The translations under genes and the position numbers were made by a program. 64,000 bases of DNA from CAZTVF01 sp964616985 (GTDB lineage Bacteria; Planctomycetota; Phycisphaerae; SM23-33). Below, piece by piece: positions 26,649-36,029 of this stretch; within the stretch, counting starts at the first letter, position 1; the number at the start of each line of letters is the position of its first letter. The notes below the pieces were generated by a model. It had not been told where the DNA came from, made no database searches, and worked only from the letters and a program-made list of their open reading frames with translations. The stretch spans positions 1-64,000 of the forward strand of contig CAZTVF010000004.1 of assembly GCA_964616985.1 (NCBI GenBank), given 5' to 3'.

Positions 26649-27542
26649 TCACGGCGGCAGCGGAACAAACTCCTGCGTCTCCCGCGCCTGGCCGCGAAGG
26701 ATCGTTACGCGCCAGGAAGCCGGCGTGGCCGCCGGCGCCGCGGGTTCGGAGGCGGCCATCACCGGCGGCCGTTCTGCAGTTTCGCCGGCCGTGTTGGGCG
26801 GGAGCGCGCCGGCCAGGTCCATCGTACGCACGGGCTTGGCCGAGGCGATGGTTTCGTCGCCAGGGTTGCGCAGTGCCAGCGCGATGGTCCCGCGTGCCAT
26901 CGCCAGCTGCAGGCTCTGCGCCTGTGAGATATCCACCATCAACGTCACCAGCCTCATGGCCCGCCGGTGAGGCGGGGGCTCAATCTTGCCGGCGTCGGGG
27001 GAGACAACCGTGCGATCTTCGATGCTCAGCACCTCCACCGCCTCCAGCAGGACGGTGCAGACTTTCTCGTCCCGGTCGGCCCTGGTGTCGGGGCTGAACG
27101 TGGCCAGCACGTCGACGACGCTGCCGGGCACGAGCACGGGCTCGAGCCCCTCACCCTCGGAAAACATGATGCTCACGGCGCGCTTCCCGGCGGGCAGCAC
27201 GGCGGCCAGACGCATGCCCGCGTTATCCTTGACGAAGCACTCCGCTGTCAGCGCCTGTCCCTGCTCCAGGGGCATGCCCAGCACCTTGCCGACGGCGCCG
27301 ACGGGATCGGCCATAGACCCGGCCGGAACCTGGTCGACGCTCACCGACTTCTGCACGATGCATTCGGGGGAGATGATGCTCATGGCCCGCAGCGGCTTGG
27401 CCGCCACAAGTATCTGCGCCTTGGCAACCGCGGCGTTGGGCTCAGCCGCACGCGGCGAGGGGCGCAGCAACGACACCAGGCCGGCCGCGCTGACAGCGGC
27501 GACCAGTCCCAGCATCACAAGCCCCAGCATCGACCATCTCAT
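26649..27542 (-). CDS. cpaB: Flp pilus assembly protein CpaB/RcpC
   Basis: A 297-residue periplasmic protein with an N-terminal membrane anchor and SAF domain (ILVAAKPLRAMSIISPECI) followed by the RcpC domain (KRAVSIMFSEGEGLEPVLVPGSVVDVLATF). It is thought to stabilise the secretin and the pilus channel. The C-terminus is Pro/Ala-rich. GAGGTGA precedes the ATG, giving a good start; the gene lies 20 nt after the TadE-like gene. Confidence 0.9.
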   Translation of the reverse strand: MRWSMLGLVMLGLVAAVSAAGLVSLLRPSPRAAEPNAAVAKAQILVAAKPLRAMSIISPECIVQKSVSVDQVPAGSMADPVGAVGKVLGMPLEQGQALTAECFVKDNAGMRLAAVLPAGKRAVSIMFSEGEGLEPVLVPGSVVDVLATFSPDTRADRDEKVCTVLLEAVEVLSIEDRTVVSPDAGKIEPPPHRRAMRLVTLMVDISQAQSLQLAMARGTIALALRNPGDETIASAKPVRTMDLAGALPPNTAGETAERPPVMAASEPAAPAATPASWRVTILRGQARETQEFVPLPP

Positions 27543-27562
27543 TCGTCACCTCGATAGCCAGC

Positions 27563-27985
27563 TCACGGCCCTTCCTTGGACATGCTGACGGCGCTGCTGA
27601 CGTAGTCCGGCACCGGCACCATGGGCAGCTTCAGCAGCCCGATGCCGCTGGCGTACGGCACGCGAACCTTCACGGTCAGGACGTCGCCCGTTCTTGCGGA
27701 AGAGACGTCCGAGGGCGTGAACACGACCGTGTAGCCGCTGGCGGAGAGCCCCGCGTCGGCCATGTCCGAGGCCACGCCCGACAGCACGGCGGCGTTGTTG
27801 GCGTCGTCGAGGATTGCGATGCGGGCGGCCCTTCGCGAGATGTCGGCCACCTGCTGCGACTTGAGGAACATCCAGCCGTACTCCATCGCCGCCAGCGTCA
27901 ACAGCAGCATCAATGGCAGGATCAGGGCCATCTCGAGCGTCGCCAGGCTCCGTCGCCACGGTGTTCTTATGCGGTACATGCCCAT
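27563..27985 (-). CDS. TadE-like pseudopilin
   Basis: A 140-residue TadE-family minor pilin. The hydrophobic N-terminal helix is preceded by the typical acidic pattern RSLATLEMALILPLMLLLTLAAMEYGW, where Glu of TLEMA is the conserved residue of TadE/TadF-type pseudopilins. The remaining domain is a small periplasmic beta fold. The ATG at 27983-27985 overlaps the end of the prepilin peptidase gene by 19 nt. Confidence 0.85.
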   Translation of the reverse strand: MGMYRIRTPWRRSLATLEMALILPLMLLLTLAAMEYGWMFLKSQQVADISRRAARIAILDDANNAAVLSGVASDMADAGLSASGYTVVFTPSDVSSARTGDVLTVKVRVPYASGIGLLKLPMVPVPDYVSSAVSMSKEGP

Positions 27986-28518
27986 GTCACCCCCGCGGCG
28001 ACGCAGACGCCCGCGAATATCGCCACGCCGTACGGCATCTTCGGCATGGCCGTCTCGGCCAGGCCTTGGGCCCCGTCGCGATGGCCCATCAACCAGAGCA
28101 CCGCCCAGCCGCTGGCCTGGCCGACGTTGACCCAGACACGGCGCCACTGCCGCCGGGCCACGGCGAAGGCGGCCGCCAGAACCACGCCGCAGACCGCCAC
28201 CGCCACCAGCGCCGCCGCCCCATGCGCCAGACCCAGCCAGGCCCCGATCGCGCCCATCAGCTTGGCGTCACCAGCCCCGCCCCCGGCGAACACGAACAGC
28301 AGCACGTACGGGCACGCGAGCATCAGGCAGGCCGCAAACGACTCGGCCAACCCGGCGCCGCCGCGCGTCGCTCCGGCGACGCCCAAGGCCGCCGCCAGCA
28401 GCGGCAGCGTGAGCCAGTTGGGGATTCGCCGGCGCCACAGGTCTGTCGCGGCGGCGATCACCACCGACCATGACGCCAGCGGCCACGGGGAATGCCACAG
28501 TTCGGTCGCCCACACCAT
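27967..28518 (-). CDS. cpaA: Prepilin peptidase CpaA/TadV
   Basis: A 183-residue aspartyl prepilin peptidase of the A24 family that trims Flp pilin and pseudopilins. The two catalytic aspartates are in TDLWRRRIPNWLTLP and GGGAGDAKLMGAIG (GxGD). About six transmembrane helices are present, without the N-terminal methylase domain. The ATG at 28518 with GGGAG just upstream is preferred to a TTG eight codons earlier. Confidence 0.9.
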   Translation of the reverse strand: MVWATELWHSPWPLASWSVVIAAATDLWRRRIPNWLTLPLLAAALGVAGATRGGAGLAESFAACLMLACPYVLLFVFAGGGAGDAKLMGAIGAWLGLAHGAAALVAVAVCGVVLAAAFAVARRQWRRVWVNVGQASGWAVLWLMGHRDGAQGLAETAMPKMPYGVAIFAGVCVAAGVTWACTA

Positions 28519-28583
28519 CTTGCTCCCATCGTGACCGGCCAACCCCGCCGCAACACGTCACGCCGCAGTCGGCCTGACGTGAC

Positions 28584-28757
28584 TTACTTCAACGCCGTGT
28601 GCAGCGCGTCGAACTTGTTCGACACCCACAGGCCGATCGCTGCGATCGTCGTAATGGTGGCCGTCACCACGATGCCGGCGATGATGGCGTACTCCACGGT
28701 TTCCAGGCCCTGCTCGTCGCGAATGAACCGGCTGATCAATGCCTTCATGCTCTTCAT
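28584..28757 (-). CDS. flp: Flp/Fap-type major pilin
   Basis: A 57-residue prepilin. The processing site is Gly-Leu in DEQGLETVEYAIIAG, with the conserved Glu at +5 region and Tyr, followed by one hydrophobic helix VVTATITTIAAIGLWV. It should form the pilus fibre after cleavage by CpaA. It is the first gene of the minus-strand operon, 65 nt before cpaA. AGGGA precedes the chosen ATG; a longer frame upstream lacks similarity. Confidence 0.93.
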   Translation of the reverse strand: MKSMKALISRFIRDEQGLETVEYAIIAGIVVTATITTIAAIGLWVSNKFDALHTALK

Positions 28758-29003
28758 GTTTCGTTCCCTTCTGTGTTGGGCGCCGCCACGGCGCGGTGAC
28801 TGTTCATGTTCCAGATTCACTCCGCCATACTATTCCGGTGACGGCGATCCCAAAGGCTGGATCGAGCGTTTTTGAGCGCTCTTAGGCCCATTTCGATTCG
28901 TTCACCGAGGCTCGCGCAGGAGATAACCCCGATTACGCTTTCGGTAAGATGCGGCCTGCGGCCGAACCCGGGCCGAGGCTACAATGCCCTTGATGGGGAG
29001 CCT

Positions 29004-30263
29004 ATGAAGTACCGTCGCCATGGAATTGCCCTGGTGTGGCTGGTGCTGATGTGGACCGCGATGATCGGGCTGGTGGGGCTGTCGATCGATGTGGCCTACG
29101 CCCTCAACGCACGCGCCCAATTGCAGACCGCGGCCGATGCCGCGGCGCTGGCCGGGGCCATGCAGCTCAAGAACGGAAGCTCCGCGGCGCTGGGCGCCGC
29201 GGCCACCGTTGCCCTGGCCAATACCGCCGCCGGCGCGACCGTCGAACTGGCCGCCAGCGGCGACGCGACCGTCGGATCCTACAACGCCGGCGTCTTCGCC
29301 TCGAGCTACGCCACGCCCAATGCCGTCAAGGTCATCGCCCGCCGCACCGCCGGCTCGCCGCGCGGGCCGATGCCGCTGTTCTTCGGTCCGCTGTTTGGCG
29401 TGCCCACGGCCGACATCTCTGCCACGGCCACAGCGGTGGCCAGGCTGCGGCCCTCGGGAACCCTGATGGTGCTGAACTCCAACGCGCCGATGGCCCTGGG
29501 GCTTTCCGGTTCGGCCAGCATCACCATCACCAAGGGCACGCTGCAGGTGAACTCCGCCGCTGCCCAAGCCGTCAACGGCTCGGGCAGTTCGAGGATCTTC
29601 GCCCCCGAGATCGACGTGGTGGGCGGATATTACTTCAGCGGCAGCGCGGGCATGACCGGCACGATCAAGACGCACCAGCCCGTCATGCCTGACCCGCTGG
29701 CGGCGCTGCCGGAAGTCTCGTACAGCAGCTGGCCGGACCTGGGCTCGGCGAGCGTCTCAAGCAATAATAGCCGGACGATCGGCCCGGGCTACTACTCCGG
29801 CGGCATTAGCGCCAGCGGCAGCTCCACAATGACACTCAGGCCAGGCATCTACGTGGTGGGCGGCTCGGGCGTGCAGGTCTCCGGCAGCGCGGACCTCTAT
29901 GCTCGCGGCGTGATGATCTACCTCGTGGGATCAGGCGGCATGAGCATCAGCGGCAACGGCAGCATCGCCATCACACCTCCCGATCCTTCGCGCGACACCT
30001 TCGCCGGGGCGGCGACCTATGCGGGCGTGTCCGTTTTCCAGTCCAGGACCAACGCCACCAGCGCCACGTTCTCCGGCAGCAGCGGCGTCGATATCGAAGG
30101 CGTGATCTACCTCCCCAAGGCCGCCGCCGTCATCAGCGGCAACGGCCAGAGCCTTGGCGGCCAGTTCGTCGTCGACCGCCTTACCCTGTCCGGCAGCGGC
30201 GGCGTCATCTCCGGCGAAGCCGTCATCCCCCTTCCGACCAGCCAGTCCTACCTCGCTCGCTGA
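29004..30263 (+). CDS. TadG-like pilus-locus protein
   Basis: A 419-residue protein with a TadG/TadE-type N-terminus: a basic start, then a helix WLVLMWTAMIGLVGLSIDVAYALNARAQLQTAADAAALAGA, the standard Tad-like N-terminal domain. The rest is Ser/Gly-rich and dominated by repetitive short beta-strand segments (SGSSTMTLRPGIYVVGG, SGSADLYARGVMIYLVG, SGNGSIAITPP), suggesting a beta-helical extracellular body. It is divergent from the pilin operon with 246 nt between. GGGGAG just upstream fixes the ATG at 29004. Its role is probably adhesion or pilus-tip stability. Confidence 0.85.
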   Translation: MKYRRHGIALVWLVLMWTAMIGLVGLSIDVAYALNARAQLQTAADAAALAGAMQLKNGSSAALGAAATVALANTAAGATVELAASGDATVGSYNAGVFASSYATPNAVKVIARRTAGSPRGPMPLFFGPLFGVPTADISATATAVARLRPSGTLMVLNSNAPMALGLSGSASITITKGTLQVNSAAAQAVNGSGSSRIFAPEIDVVGGYYFSGSAGMTGTIKTHQPVMPDPLAALPEVSYSSWPDLGSASVSSNNSRTIGPGYYSGGISASGSSTMTLRPGIYVVGGSGVQVSGSADLYARGVMIYLVGSGGMSISGNGSIAITPPDPSRDTFAGAATYAGVSVFQSRTNATSATFSGSSGVDIEGVIYLPKAAAVISGNGQSLGGQFVVDRLTLSGSGGVISGEAVIPLPTSQSYLAR

Positions 30264-30339
30264 GTCAACCGGTCCCACTCTGCCCTCCGTGGCGGGCGAA
30301 CGCGGTAATGGTACGGGGCAGCGAAATGGGGCTGCGCCA

Positions 30340-30467
30340 TTTGGAGTGCGGCGGCAACGACGCCGCTATGGATTCAGGCGCCGTTGCGCGCGATAGATCC
30401 AAAGCGGTGTCGCGGCCGCTGCGCGGCCTTTGCCCCCGCACCTGCCTCCGGCAGGCAGGCTCCAAAA
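30340..30467. repeat. Palindromic repeat, family C, with nested 19-nt insertion
   Basis: Left arm TTTGGAGTGCGG (30340-30351) pairs with CCGCAC (30436-30441) plus TCCAAA (30461-30466). Between them sit 19 extra nt, CTGCCTCCGGCAGGCAGGC (30442-30460). Inner arms at 30358-30375 and 30396-30412 also pair. The insertion is the same mini-palindrome found within repeat family B at 19213-19231. Confidence 0.75.
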
Positions 30468-30493
30468 GGCCGTCGCACGACACAACGGCACCG

Positions 30494-32998
30494 TCAGGGC
30501 GGGATGATCTCGAAGGGGATCGCGGGCAACAGGCCGATGGGCTGGCGGCGTGGTGGGCCGGCCACGGGGGCCGGAGCGGTCGAGGCGGAGGGCGAGGTGG
30601 CGGCTGTCGTCGCGGCGGCGGGCGATGCCGAGGGCAGCGGCCTCTTGCGGGCTTGTTCGGCGGCCGAGGCCATCATGGCCGCTTGGAGGCTGTCGTCAAA
30701 GTCGATGTCGGACATCATGCCGTCCTGAATGCCCTCGGGGTTCATGTTCGGCATGGCCGGCAGATCGTCCGGGTTGAACCGCGGCCTTCGAGGCCTGGGG
30801 CTGCCGGAGGGCGAGGGCTCGGGCGCCGCCATCGCCGGGTCGGGCGGGATGACGGCGACGGCCGTCACCAGCAGCGTGCCCCTGTAGCCGGGCTTGATCT
30901 TGTTGGCGTCGCAGCAGAGGACCATCTCGGTGGCTGCGCCGGCGGGCGAAGCGGATTGCACGGTCACGCCGTCGGGCGGCTCGCGCAGTTCGAACTCGAT
31001 GCGTTCCCCCGCTCCGCTGGCCGCCACGGCGACCAGCACACCGGCCCTGCCGCCGGCGGGGATTTTCACGCAAGCATCCGCCGCCAGTCGCAGCGCAGCG
31101 CCCGGCGAATTGCCCGGCACAACAACGGCGAGTTCCTGCGAGGGCACCAGGTGCCGGTAGGCGAAGGCCTGCATCATGTCCTGCGCGGGCACGGCCGCCC
31201 GCGCGACCTCGCCGCCGCCGATGACCGCCCGACCCTGCACGCGCAAAACGAACGGCTCGGCCGGAGCCTTCGAGGGCGCCGTCAGCGTCAGCCGCACGCG
31301 GTCCTGCCCCGCCGGAAGCGTCCCGCCGCTCAAGGCGAATCCCGCCGGCGCGTCCTTCAGCGAGATCGCGATCTCACCGGCGAACCCATCCTTCCGCAGC
31401 GCCCACAAGGTGACGGGCACGTTCTCGTTGCCGCGGACGTTGATGCTGGAGGGCGTGACGCGAAGCTCGTAGTCCGGGCGCGGCGCGCTCAGCCGCAACC
31501 GGTACGCGTACTCGGGCCCGCCCTGCCGCTGAATATCGCCCACGTGCACGTAGTACGTCCCCGCCGCGGGCAGCTTGGCGCGGATGTACGAATCGGCGTG
31601 GTGCGTGTCCAGGCCCGCGGCCTTGTCTTCGTGATCGTCGTTGAGCGCGAGCTGGACACCGTTGGCGTCCGTCAGCATCAGCACCGAATCGAGCGGCGAG
31701 CCCAGCCGCCGCGCCGTCACCTCGGCCACCACCTCGTCGCCCGATCGCGCCTCGAAGCGGTACACGTCCCATCGTGCGGGCGCGTCAATGCGGCCGTTGA
31801 CGATCACCGGCAGCGTCACCGCCTGCGCGCGGGCGGGCGAGTCATTGCCCCCCGCCGCCAGCACCTCGGGCAGGTCGTCCACCGCGAAGGCGACGCGATT
31901 GCAGGGCCAGTCTTTCGCGGCCCCCGCCAGCGAATGCACGCCGACGGACAGGTCACGAGCGTCCTGCTTCACCTGTCGCGCGGGCAGGTTCCAGCCGGTC
32001 AGTTCCACCGTCGCCTGCGAGCCCGCCTTGCAGCCCAGCGGAAAGATGCCCGTGATGTACGGCAGTTCGCCGATGGTGATGCGGAAGACGAAGTCCTCGC
32101 GCCCGCGGTAGATCGAGTCGCGGATCTCCAGCGTGTATTCACCGTCGCGCGGGATGTCGCAGCACAGCACCGGGTCGGGGTGGTAGCGGAAGTGGTCGGC
32201 GTATTGCAGCTCGCGGCCGTTGGGGTCGTAGATGGCGATGGCGGCCTGGAACCAGCCCGGCACGGCGTCGGCAATGTAGGGGATGAGCTTGCGAACCTCG
32301 GCGGCGACGACGATCTTCTGGCCGCGGCGGGCGTCGAAGCGGAAACGCTCGACCGATTGGGGCTGAACCTGCCCGTTGACCACGGCGGGCAGCGTGAGCT
32401 TCATCGGCCCCGCGGCCGCGGGATCGGGCGGGGCCTCGACCACGTCGATCAGCCGCAACACCTCGACGCGGTCCGAGATCTTCGGCCATTCCTTGGCGAA
32501 CTCCGTCAGCACGCCCACCTGGAAGACGAGCGGGTTCGAGACGCCGCCGGGCGAGAGCAGGCGCAGCTCGCGCGGGCCTGCGGCGGCGCCGGGGGCGATC
32601 GTCACCTCCAGCGTGACCGATTCGGACAGGCCGGGATTGGACGGCTTGCGGGCCGCGAGCCTTTTGCGGATCGCCGCGATCTCATCGACCACGTCGGCCG
32701 TCTGGTTCACCCGCTGCAGCGAGGCCAGCGTCGACTGCAGCGCCGCCGTCTGTTTTCGCGTCAGCGGCTTGGTGTGTTCGACCACCTTGGCGGTGATGCC
32801 CTCGCCGGTGAAGCGAGCGCCGGTGACGCCGTCGAAGTATTGCCCGCCGACGACGGCCATGAACGTATGTCCGCGCGCCCCGCCGGCCGGGCACACGTAG
32901 CCCGTCTGTGGCGCCTGCGGCTGCGCCGAAGCGACCCGGACGATCGCAAGGATCATCGCCGCAGCCAGCGGCCAGCTTGTGCGGTGCGAGCGGCGCAT
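30494..32998 (-). CDS. Secreted pre-peptidase-domain (PPC-like) protein
   Basis: An 834-residue secreted protein with signal peptide (SWPLAAAMILAIVRVASA) and repeated beta-sandwich domains of the bacterial pre-peptidase C-terminal kind: VERFRFDARRGQKIVVAAEVR and WDVYRFEARSGDEVVAEVTA each begin such a domain, with DGEYTLEIRDSIYRGREDFVFRI and AGTYYVHVGDIQRQGGPEYAYRL their ends. The last 90 residues are Pro/Ala/Ser-rich. In Planctomycetota such genes follow DUF1501 and DUF1549/1553 genes, as here: its ATG starts 2 nt after the DUF1501 stop, so they are translated together. Function unknown; probably cell-surface. Confidence 0.8.
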   Translation of the reverse strand: MRRSHRTSWPLAAAMILAIVRVASAQPQAPQTGYVCPAGGARGHTFMAVVGGQYFDGVTGARFTGEGITAKVVEHTKPLTRKQTAALQSTLASLQRVNQTADVVDEIAAIRKRLAARKPSNPGLSESVTLEVTIAPGAAAGPRELRLLSPGGVSNPLVFQVGVLTEFAKEWPKISDRVEVLRLIDVVEAPPDPAAAGPMKLTLPAVVNGQVQPQSVERFRFDARRGQKIVVAAEVRKLIPYIADAVPGWFQAAIAIYDPNGRELQYADHFRYHPDPVLCCDIPRDGEYTLEIRDSIYRGREDFVFRITIGELPYITGIFPLGCKAGSQATVELTGWNLPARQVKQDARDLSVGVHSLAGAAKDWPCNRVAFAVDDLPEVLAAGGNDSPARAQAVTLPVIVNGRIDAPARWDVYRFEARSGDEVVAEVTARRLGSPLDSVLMLTDANGVQLALNDDHEDKAAGLDTHHADSYIRAKLPAAGTYYVHVGDIQRQGGPEYAYRLRLSAPRPDYELRVTPSSINVRGNENVPVTLWALRKDGFAGEIAISLKDAPAGFALSGGTLPAGQDRVRLTLTAPSKAPAEPFVLRVQGRAVIGGGEVARAAVPAQDMMQAFAYRHLVPSQELAVVVPGNSPGAALRLAADACVKIPAGGRAGVLVAVAASGAGERIEFELREPPDGVTVQSASPAGAATEMVLCCDANKIKPGYRGTLLVTAVAVIPPDPAMAAPEPSPSGSPRPRRPRFNPDDLPAMPNMNPEGIQDGMMSDIDFDDSLQAAMMASAAEQARKRPLPSASPAAATTAATSPSASTAPAPVAGPPRRQPIGLLPAIPFEIIPP

Positions 32999-33000
32999 GT

Positions 33001-34368
33001 TTACATGATTTCCTTCAGCAGGCCGCCGGTCGGCTGGCCGTCCTCGGCCGAGGGCGTCGCGGCGACGACCATCTCCTGCGGGTGCGGCAGGCGGGCGTTG
33101 GGGTCGATGCCGAGCAACTCGTACACGCTGCCGATGAGGTCGCACGGATACACCGGCCGCTCCTTCACCGTCTCACCCCTGGCGTCGGAAGAGCCCACGA
33201 CGTGGCCGCCCTTGAAGCCGCCGCCGGCGACCAGGGCCGAGAACACGCTGCCAAAGTGCCCGCGCCCGCCGTTCCATGGCGCTTCCCACTGGACCTTGGG
33301 CGTGCGCCCGAACTCGCCGCTGCACCAGACGATCGTGCTGTCCAGCAGCCCCGCCGCCGACAGGTCCTCCAGCAGCGACGCCACGCCCTTGTCCAGCTGC
33401 GGCAGCATGCGGCGCATCGCCTGGAAGTGTTCCTTGTGCGTATCCCACCCGTTGGAGTTGATGGTGATGTACGGCACGCCGCGCTCCACCAGCCGGCGAG
33501 CGACGAGGCAGGACTGCCCGAAGGTGTTGCGGCCGTAACGCTCGCGGACCTCGTCGGTCTCCTGCGTGAGGTCGAAGACCTTGCCCGCGTCGCCGAGGAT
33601 GAGGTCGTAGGCTTCATTCTGCGCCGCCTGGGCCGCGGCGATCTGCGGATCGACCTCGCCGACCGCGTTGCCCAGCGTGTTGAGCTGGCCCAGCAGTTCG
33701 CGGCGGTCGTGCTGCCGCTTGTCGCTGATGCCGGGGGCCACGATGCCCTCGACGTTGAAGCGGGCCGCGCCCGGGTCGCCGCCGGTGGCGTAGGGTTTGT
33801 ATCGCGAGGGCAGGAAGCCCGACTCGCTGAACCGCCCCTGCGGCTGGGTGAGCACGATGTACGGCGGCAGCAGGCCCTTGTAGCCCGCGTCGGCGCCCTT
33901 GAACAGCGACACGACCGACCCCACCGTCGGGTGCACCACGCGGCCGCCGGAGGCCCAGCCCGTCTGCACCATGTAGGCGGCGGTCTCGTGGCCGTTGTTG
34001 CCGTGGGTCATGCTGCGGATGAGCGAGTACTTGTCGGCGTGCTTGGCCAGCTGCGGCAACAGTTCACAGATGCGGATGCCATCGACATTGGTGGCCAGCG
34101 GGCTCTTGAGCGGGCCGCAGTAGTCGTAGCCCGCCTCGGGCTTGGGGTCGAAGGTTTCCAGGTGCGACGGTCCGCCCCACAGCCAGATCTGGATCACCGC
34201 CTTGGCCCTGGCGGCTGGAAGCGTGGTCGCCTGCGGCGACGCCATGGCCCACCGGGCCAGGCCGCTGCCCAGGAACAGCCCCGCCGCACCGGCGATGCCG
34301 GTCCGCAGCACCTGCCGCCGCGTGAGGGGGCGATGGAACAGGTTGTGCATCAGATTTTCGTCGCTCAT
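33001..34368 (-). CDS. DUF1501 protein
   Basis: A 455-residue protein of the DUF1501 family, related in fold to alkaline phosphatase/sulfatase enzymes. The N-terminus has a twin-arginine-type leader TRRQVLRTGIAGAAGLFLG, indicating Tat export. Typical segments are IQIWLWGGPSHLETFDPKPEA, SLIRSMTHGNNGHE, WDTHKEHFQAMRRMLPQLDKG and WCSGEFGRTPKVQWE. The family is extremely expanded in planctomycetes but its substrate is not known. It is the middle gene of the trio, 89 nt after the DUF1549/DUF1553 gene. Confidence 0.92.
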   Translation of the reverse strand: MSDENLMHNLFHRPLTRRQVLRTGIAGAAGLFLGSGLARWAMASPQATTLPAARAKAVIQIWLWGGPSHLETFDPKPEAGYDYCGPLKSPLATNVDGIRICELLPQLAKHADKYSLIRSMTHGNNGHETAAYMVQTGWASGGRVVHPTVGSVVSLFKGADAGYKGLLPPYIVLTQPQGRFSESGFLPSRYKPYATGGDPGAARFNVEGIVAPGISDKRQHDRRELLGQLNTLGNAVGEVDPQIAAAQAAQNEAYDLILGDAGKVFDLTQETDEVRERYGRNTFGQSCLVARRLVERGVPYITINSNGWDTHKEHFQAMRRMLPQLDKGVASLLEDLSAAGLLDSTIVWCSGEFGRTPKVQWEAPWNGGRGHFGSVFSALVAGGGFKGGHVVGSSDARGETVKERPVYPCDLIGSVYELLGIDPNARLPHPQEMVVAATPSAEDGQPTGGLLKEIM

Positions 34369-34457
34369 GTGTCTATCCTGCTTTGTTTGTGCAAGCTTTC
34401 CAGTATTCCTTCAGTCCGAATCTTTGGCGGCTCACCTCATCCGCCAATTCAGCAGCA

Positions 34458-36029
34458 CTAGTGTCTGTACAGAAACTCCACGCTGTTGATCAGCGCCCAC
34501 GTGAGATCGATGGCGGCCTCGCGCTCGCCGACCTTGTTGGTCTTGGCGTAGGCCTCGACGGTCTTCAACTCCTCGTCGGTCGGGTAGCGCGACAGGATCG
34601 TCAGGTACAGCGACGTCGCCAGCTCCGTGGGGTTTCGCTTCGCGGCGAACAGGGCCTGCAGCTTGGGGCCCTTCTCGATCTTGTTCTGTATGTGCGTCGA
34701 ATTCAGCAGGTGCAGCCGCTGCCCGCCCGAGGGGCGGTTGTTCCGCTCGGCCTCCAGCCCCGTGTCGCGCGAGGGGCGGCCGAAAAGCTCCAGGAACGAA
34801 CTGCCGATGCTGCCGTCGGGCAGCGCGATGGACCGCATGGCCGGCGGGATGTAGGTGAAGGGCTCGGGGATCGGGCTGAAATACGTCTCGGTCGTACCGG
34901 TGATCTGGCACAGGGCGTCGATGAGCACCTCGGCCTCCAGGCGGCGAAGCGGATAGCGGCAGAAGTTGGCTGCCCCCTGCGGGTCGTTCGCCTCGGCCAG
35001 GGATGAAAGCTGGTACGCCTGCGAGGTGAGGATCAGGCGGTAGACGTGCTTGAGGTCGTAGTGCGAGGCGATCAGCTCGCGCTGGAGGTAGTCGAGCAGT
35101 TCGGGGTTCGAGGGCGGGTTGTCGGGGCGGATGTCATCGGGCTCGTGGATGATGCCGCGGCCCAGCAGCCAGCTCCACACCCGGTTGACGATATTGCGGG
35201 CGAAGTACGGGTTGTTGGGCTCGATCAGCCAGTCAGCGAAGACCTCGCGCGGGTCGCTGTTGGCGTCGGCCTTGACGGCTGTGCCGTCGGGGAAAGTCGC
35301 CGACCGCCACGCGGGCCCGCCCGGCTGCGTGCTGGCCTTGGCGACGTTGAAGAAGACGATCTCTTCCTTCCACTCGGCCGTGGGCTTGTAGCCCACCAGC
35401 GCGAAGAAGCTCGCCATGGCCGCCCGCCGCTCCTTGGGCCAGTTCTCGGCCCGCATGCCCATGAAGTTCAGGGCGACGGTCTGGGCGATGCCCTCGGGCG
35501 TGCGGTTCTGCATCGCGCGGTAGAAGTTCACGGGCGGCACGCGGAAGTTGCCGCCGCTGGAGGTGAGCAGCTCGCGGACGAAGCGGTCGTAGGGCTTGCC
35601 CTGGCGGATCGAGTCGCGGATCCACCGGTGGTACGCCTGCGCGGCGTTGGGCCACAGGTTGACCGGGAACTCGGCCTTGATTCGCAGCAGGTCGGACCAT
35701 TTCATCGCCCAGTAGTCGGCAAATTCTTCGCGTCCCAGTAGGCGGTCGATGAGGGCGACGCGCTTGTTGGGGTCGGGGCTCTGGATGAAGTCGTTCGCCT
35801 CAGCCTCCGTCGGCAGCGTGCCGATGACATCCAGGAACGCGCGGCGGAGAAAGACGGAGTCGGTGCATATCTTCGCCGGCGCGATCTTCCGCTGCGCCAG
35901 CCGGTCGAGCACGAGCTTGTCGATGGTCCCCTGCGGAGCGGGCGCGTCGTTGCTATCGAACGGGTTGGTCGCGGCCTGCGCCGCTGCCGCCGCCATCACG
36001 GCCACCATCATCAAGGCTATCCGCATCAT
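34458..36029 (-). CDS. DUF1549/DUF1553 protein
   Basis: A 523-residue secreted protein: signal peptide MRIALMMVAVMAAAAAQA, then DUF1549 (IDKLVLDRLAQRKIAPAKICTDSVFLRRAFLDVIGTLPT…) and DUF1553 (DWLIEPNNPYFARNIVNRVWSWLLGRGI, PSNPELLDYLQRELI, YPLRRLEAEVLIDALCQITG). Planctomycete versions often carry an N-terminal cytochrome c-like domain; none is seen here. It is the first gene of the trio and probably acts outside the membrane with DUF1501. Biochemical role unknown. Two adjacent ATGs are possible starts. Confidence 0.9.
   Translation of the reverse strand: MMRIALMMVAVMAAAAAQAATNPFDSNDAPAPQGTIDKLVLDRLAQRKIAPAKICTDSVFLRRAFLDVIGTLPTEAEANDFIQSPDPNKRVALIDRLLGREEFADYWAMKWSDLLRIKAEFPVNLWPNAAQAYHRWIRDSIRQGKPYDRFVRELLTSSGGNFRVPPVNFYRAMQNRTPEGIAQTVALNFMGMRAENWPKERRAAMASFFALVGYKPTAEWKEEIVFFNVAKASTQPGGPAWRSATFPDGTAVKADANSDPREVFADWLIEPNNPYFARNIVNRVWSWLLGRGIIHEPDDIRPDNPPSNPELLDYLQRELIASHYDLKHVYRLILTSQAYQLSSLAEANDPQGAANFCRYPLRRLEAEVLIDALCQITGTTETYFSPIPEPFTYIPPAMRSIALPDGSIGSSFLELFGRPSRDTGLEAERNNRPSGGQRLHLLNSTHIQNKIEKGPKLQALFAAKRNPTELATSLYLTILSRYPTDEELKTVEAYAKTNKVGEREAAIDLTWALINSVEFLYRH

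Noticed and set aside
30308..33538. Thousand-codon frame antisense to the pre-peptidase and DUF1501 genes
   Set aside because: It is a shadow of the two minus-strand genes; it crosses their boundary and has low-complexity composition with no start signal or homology.
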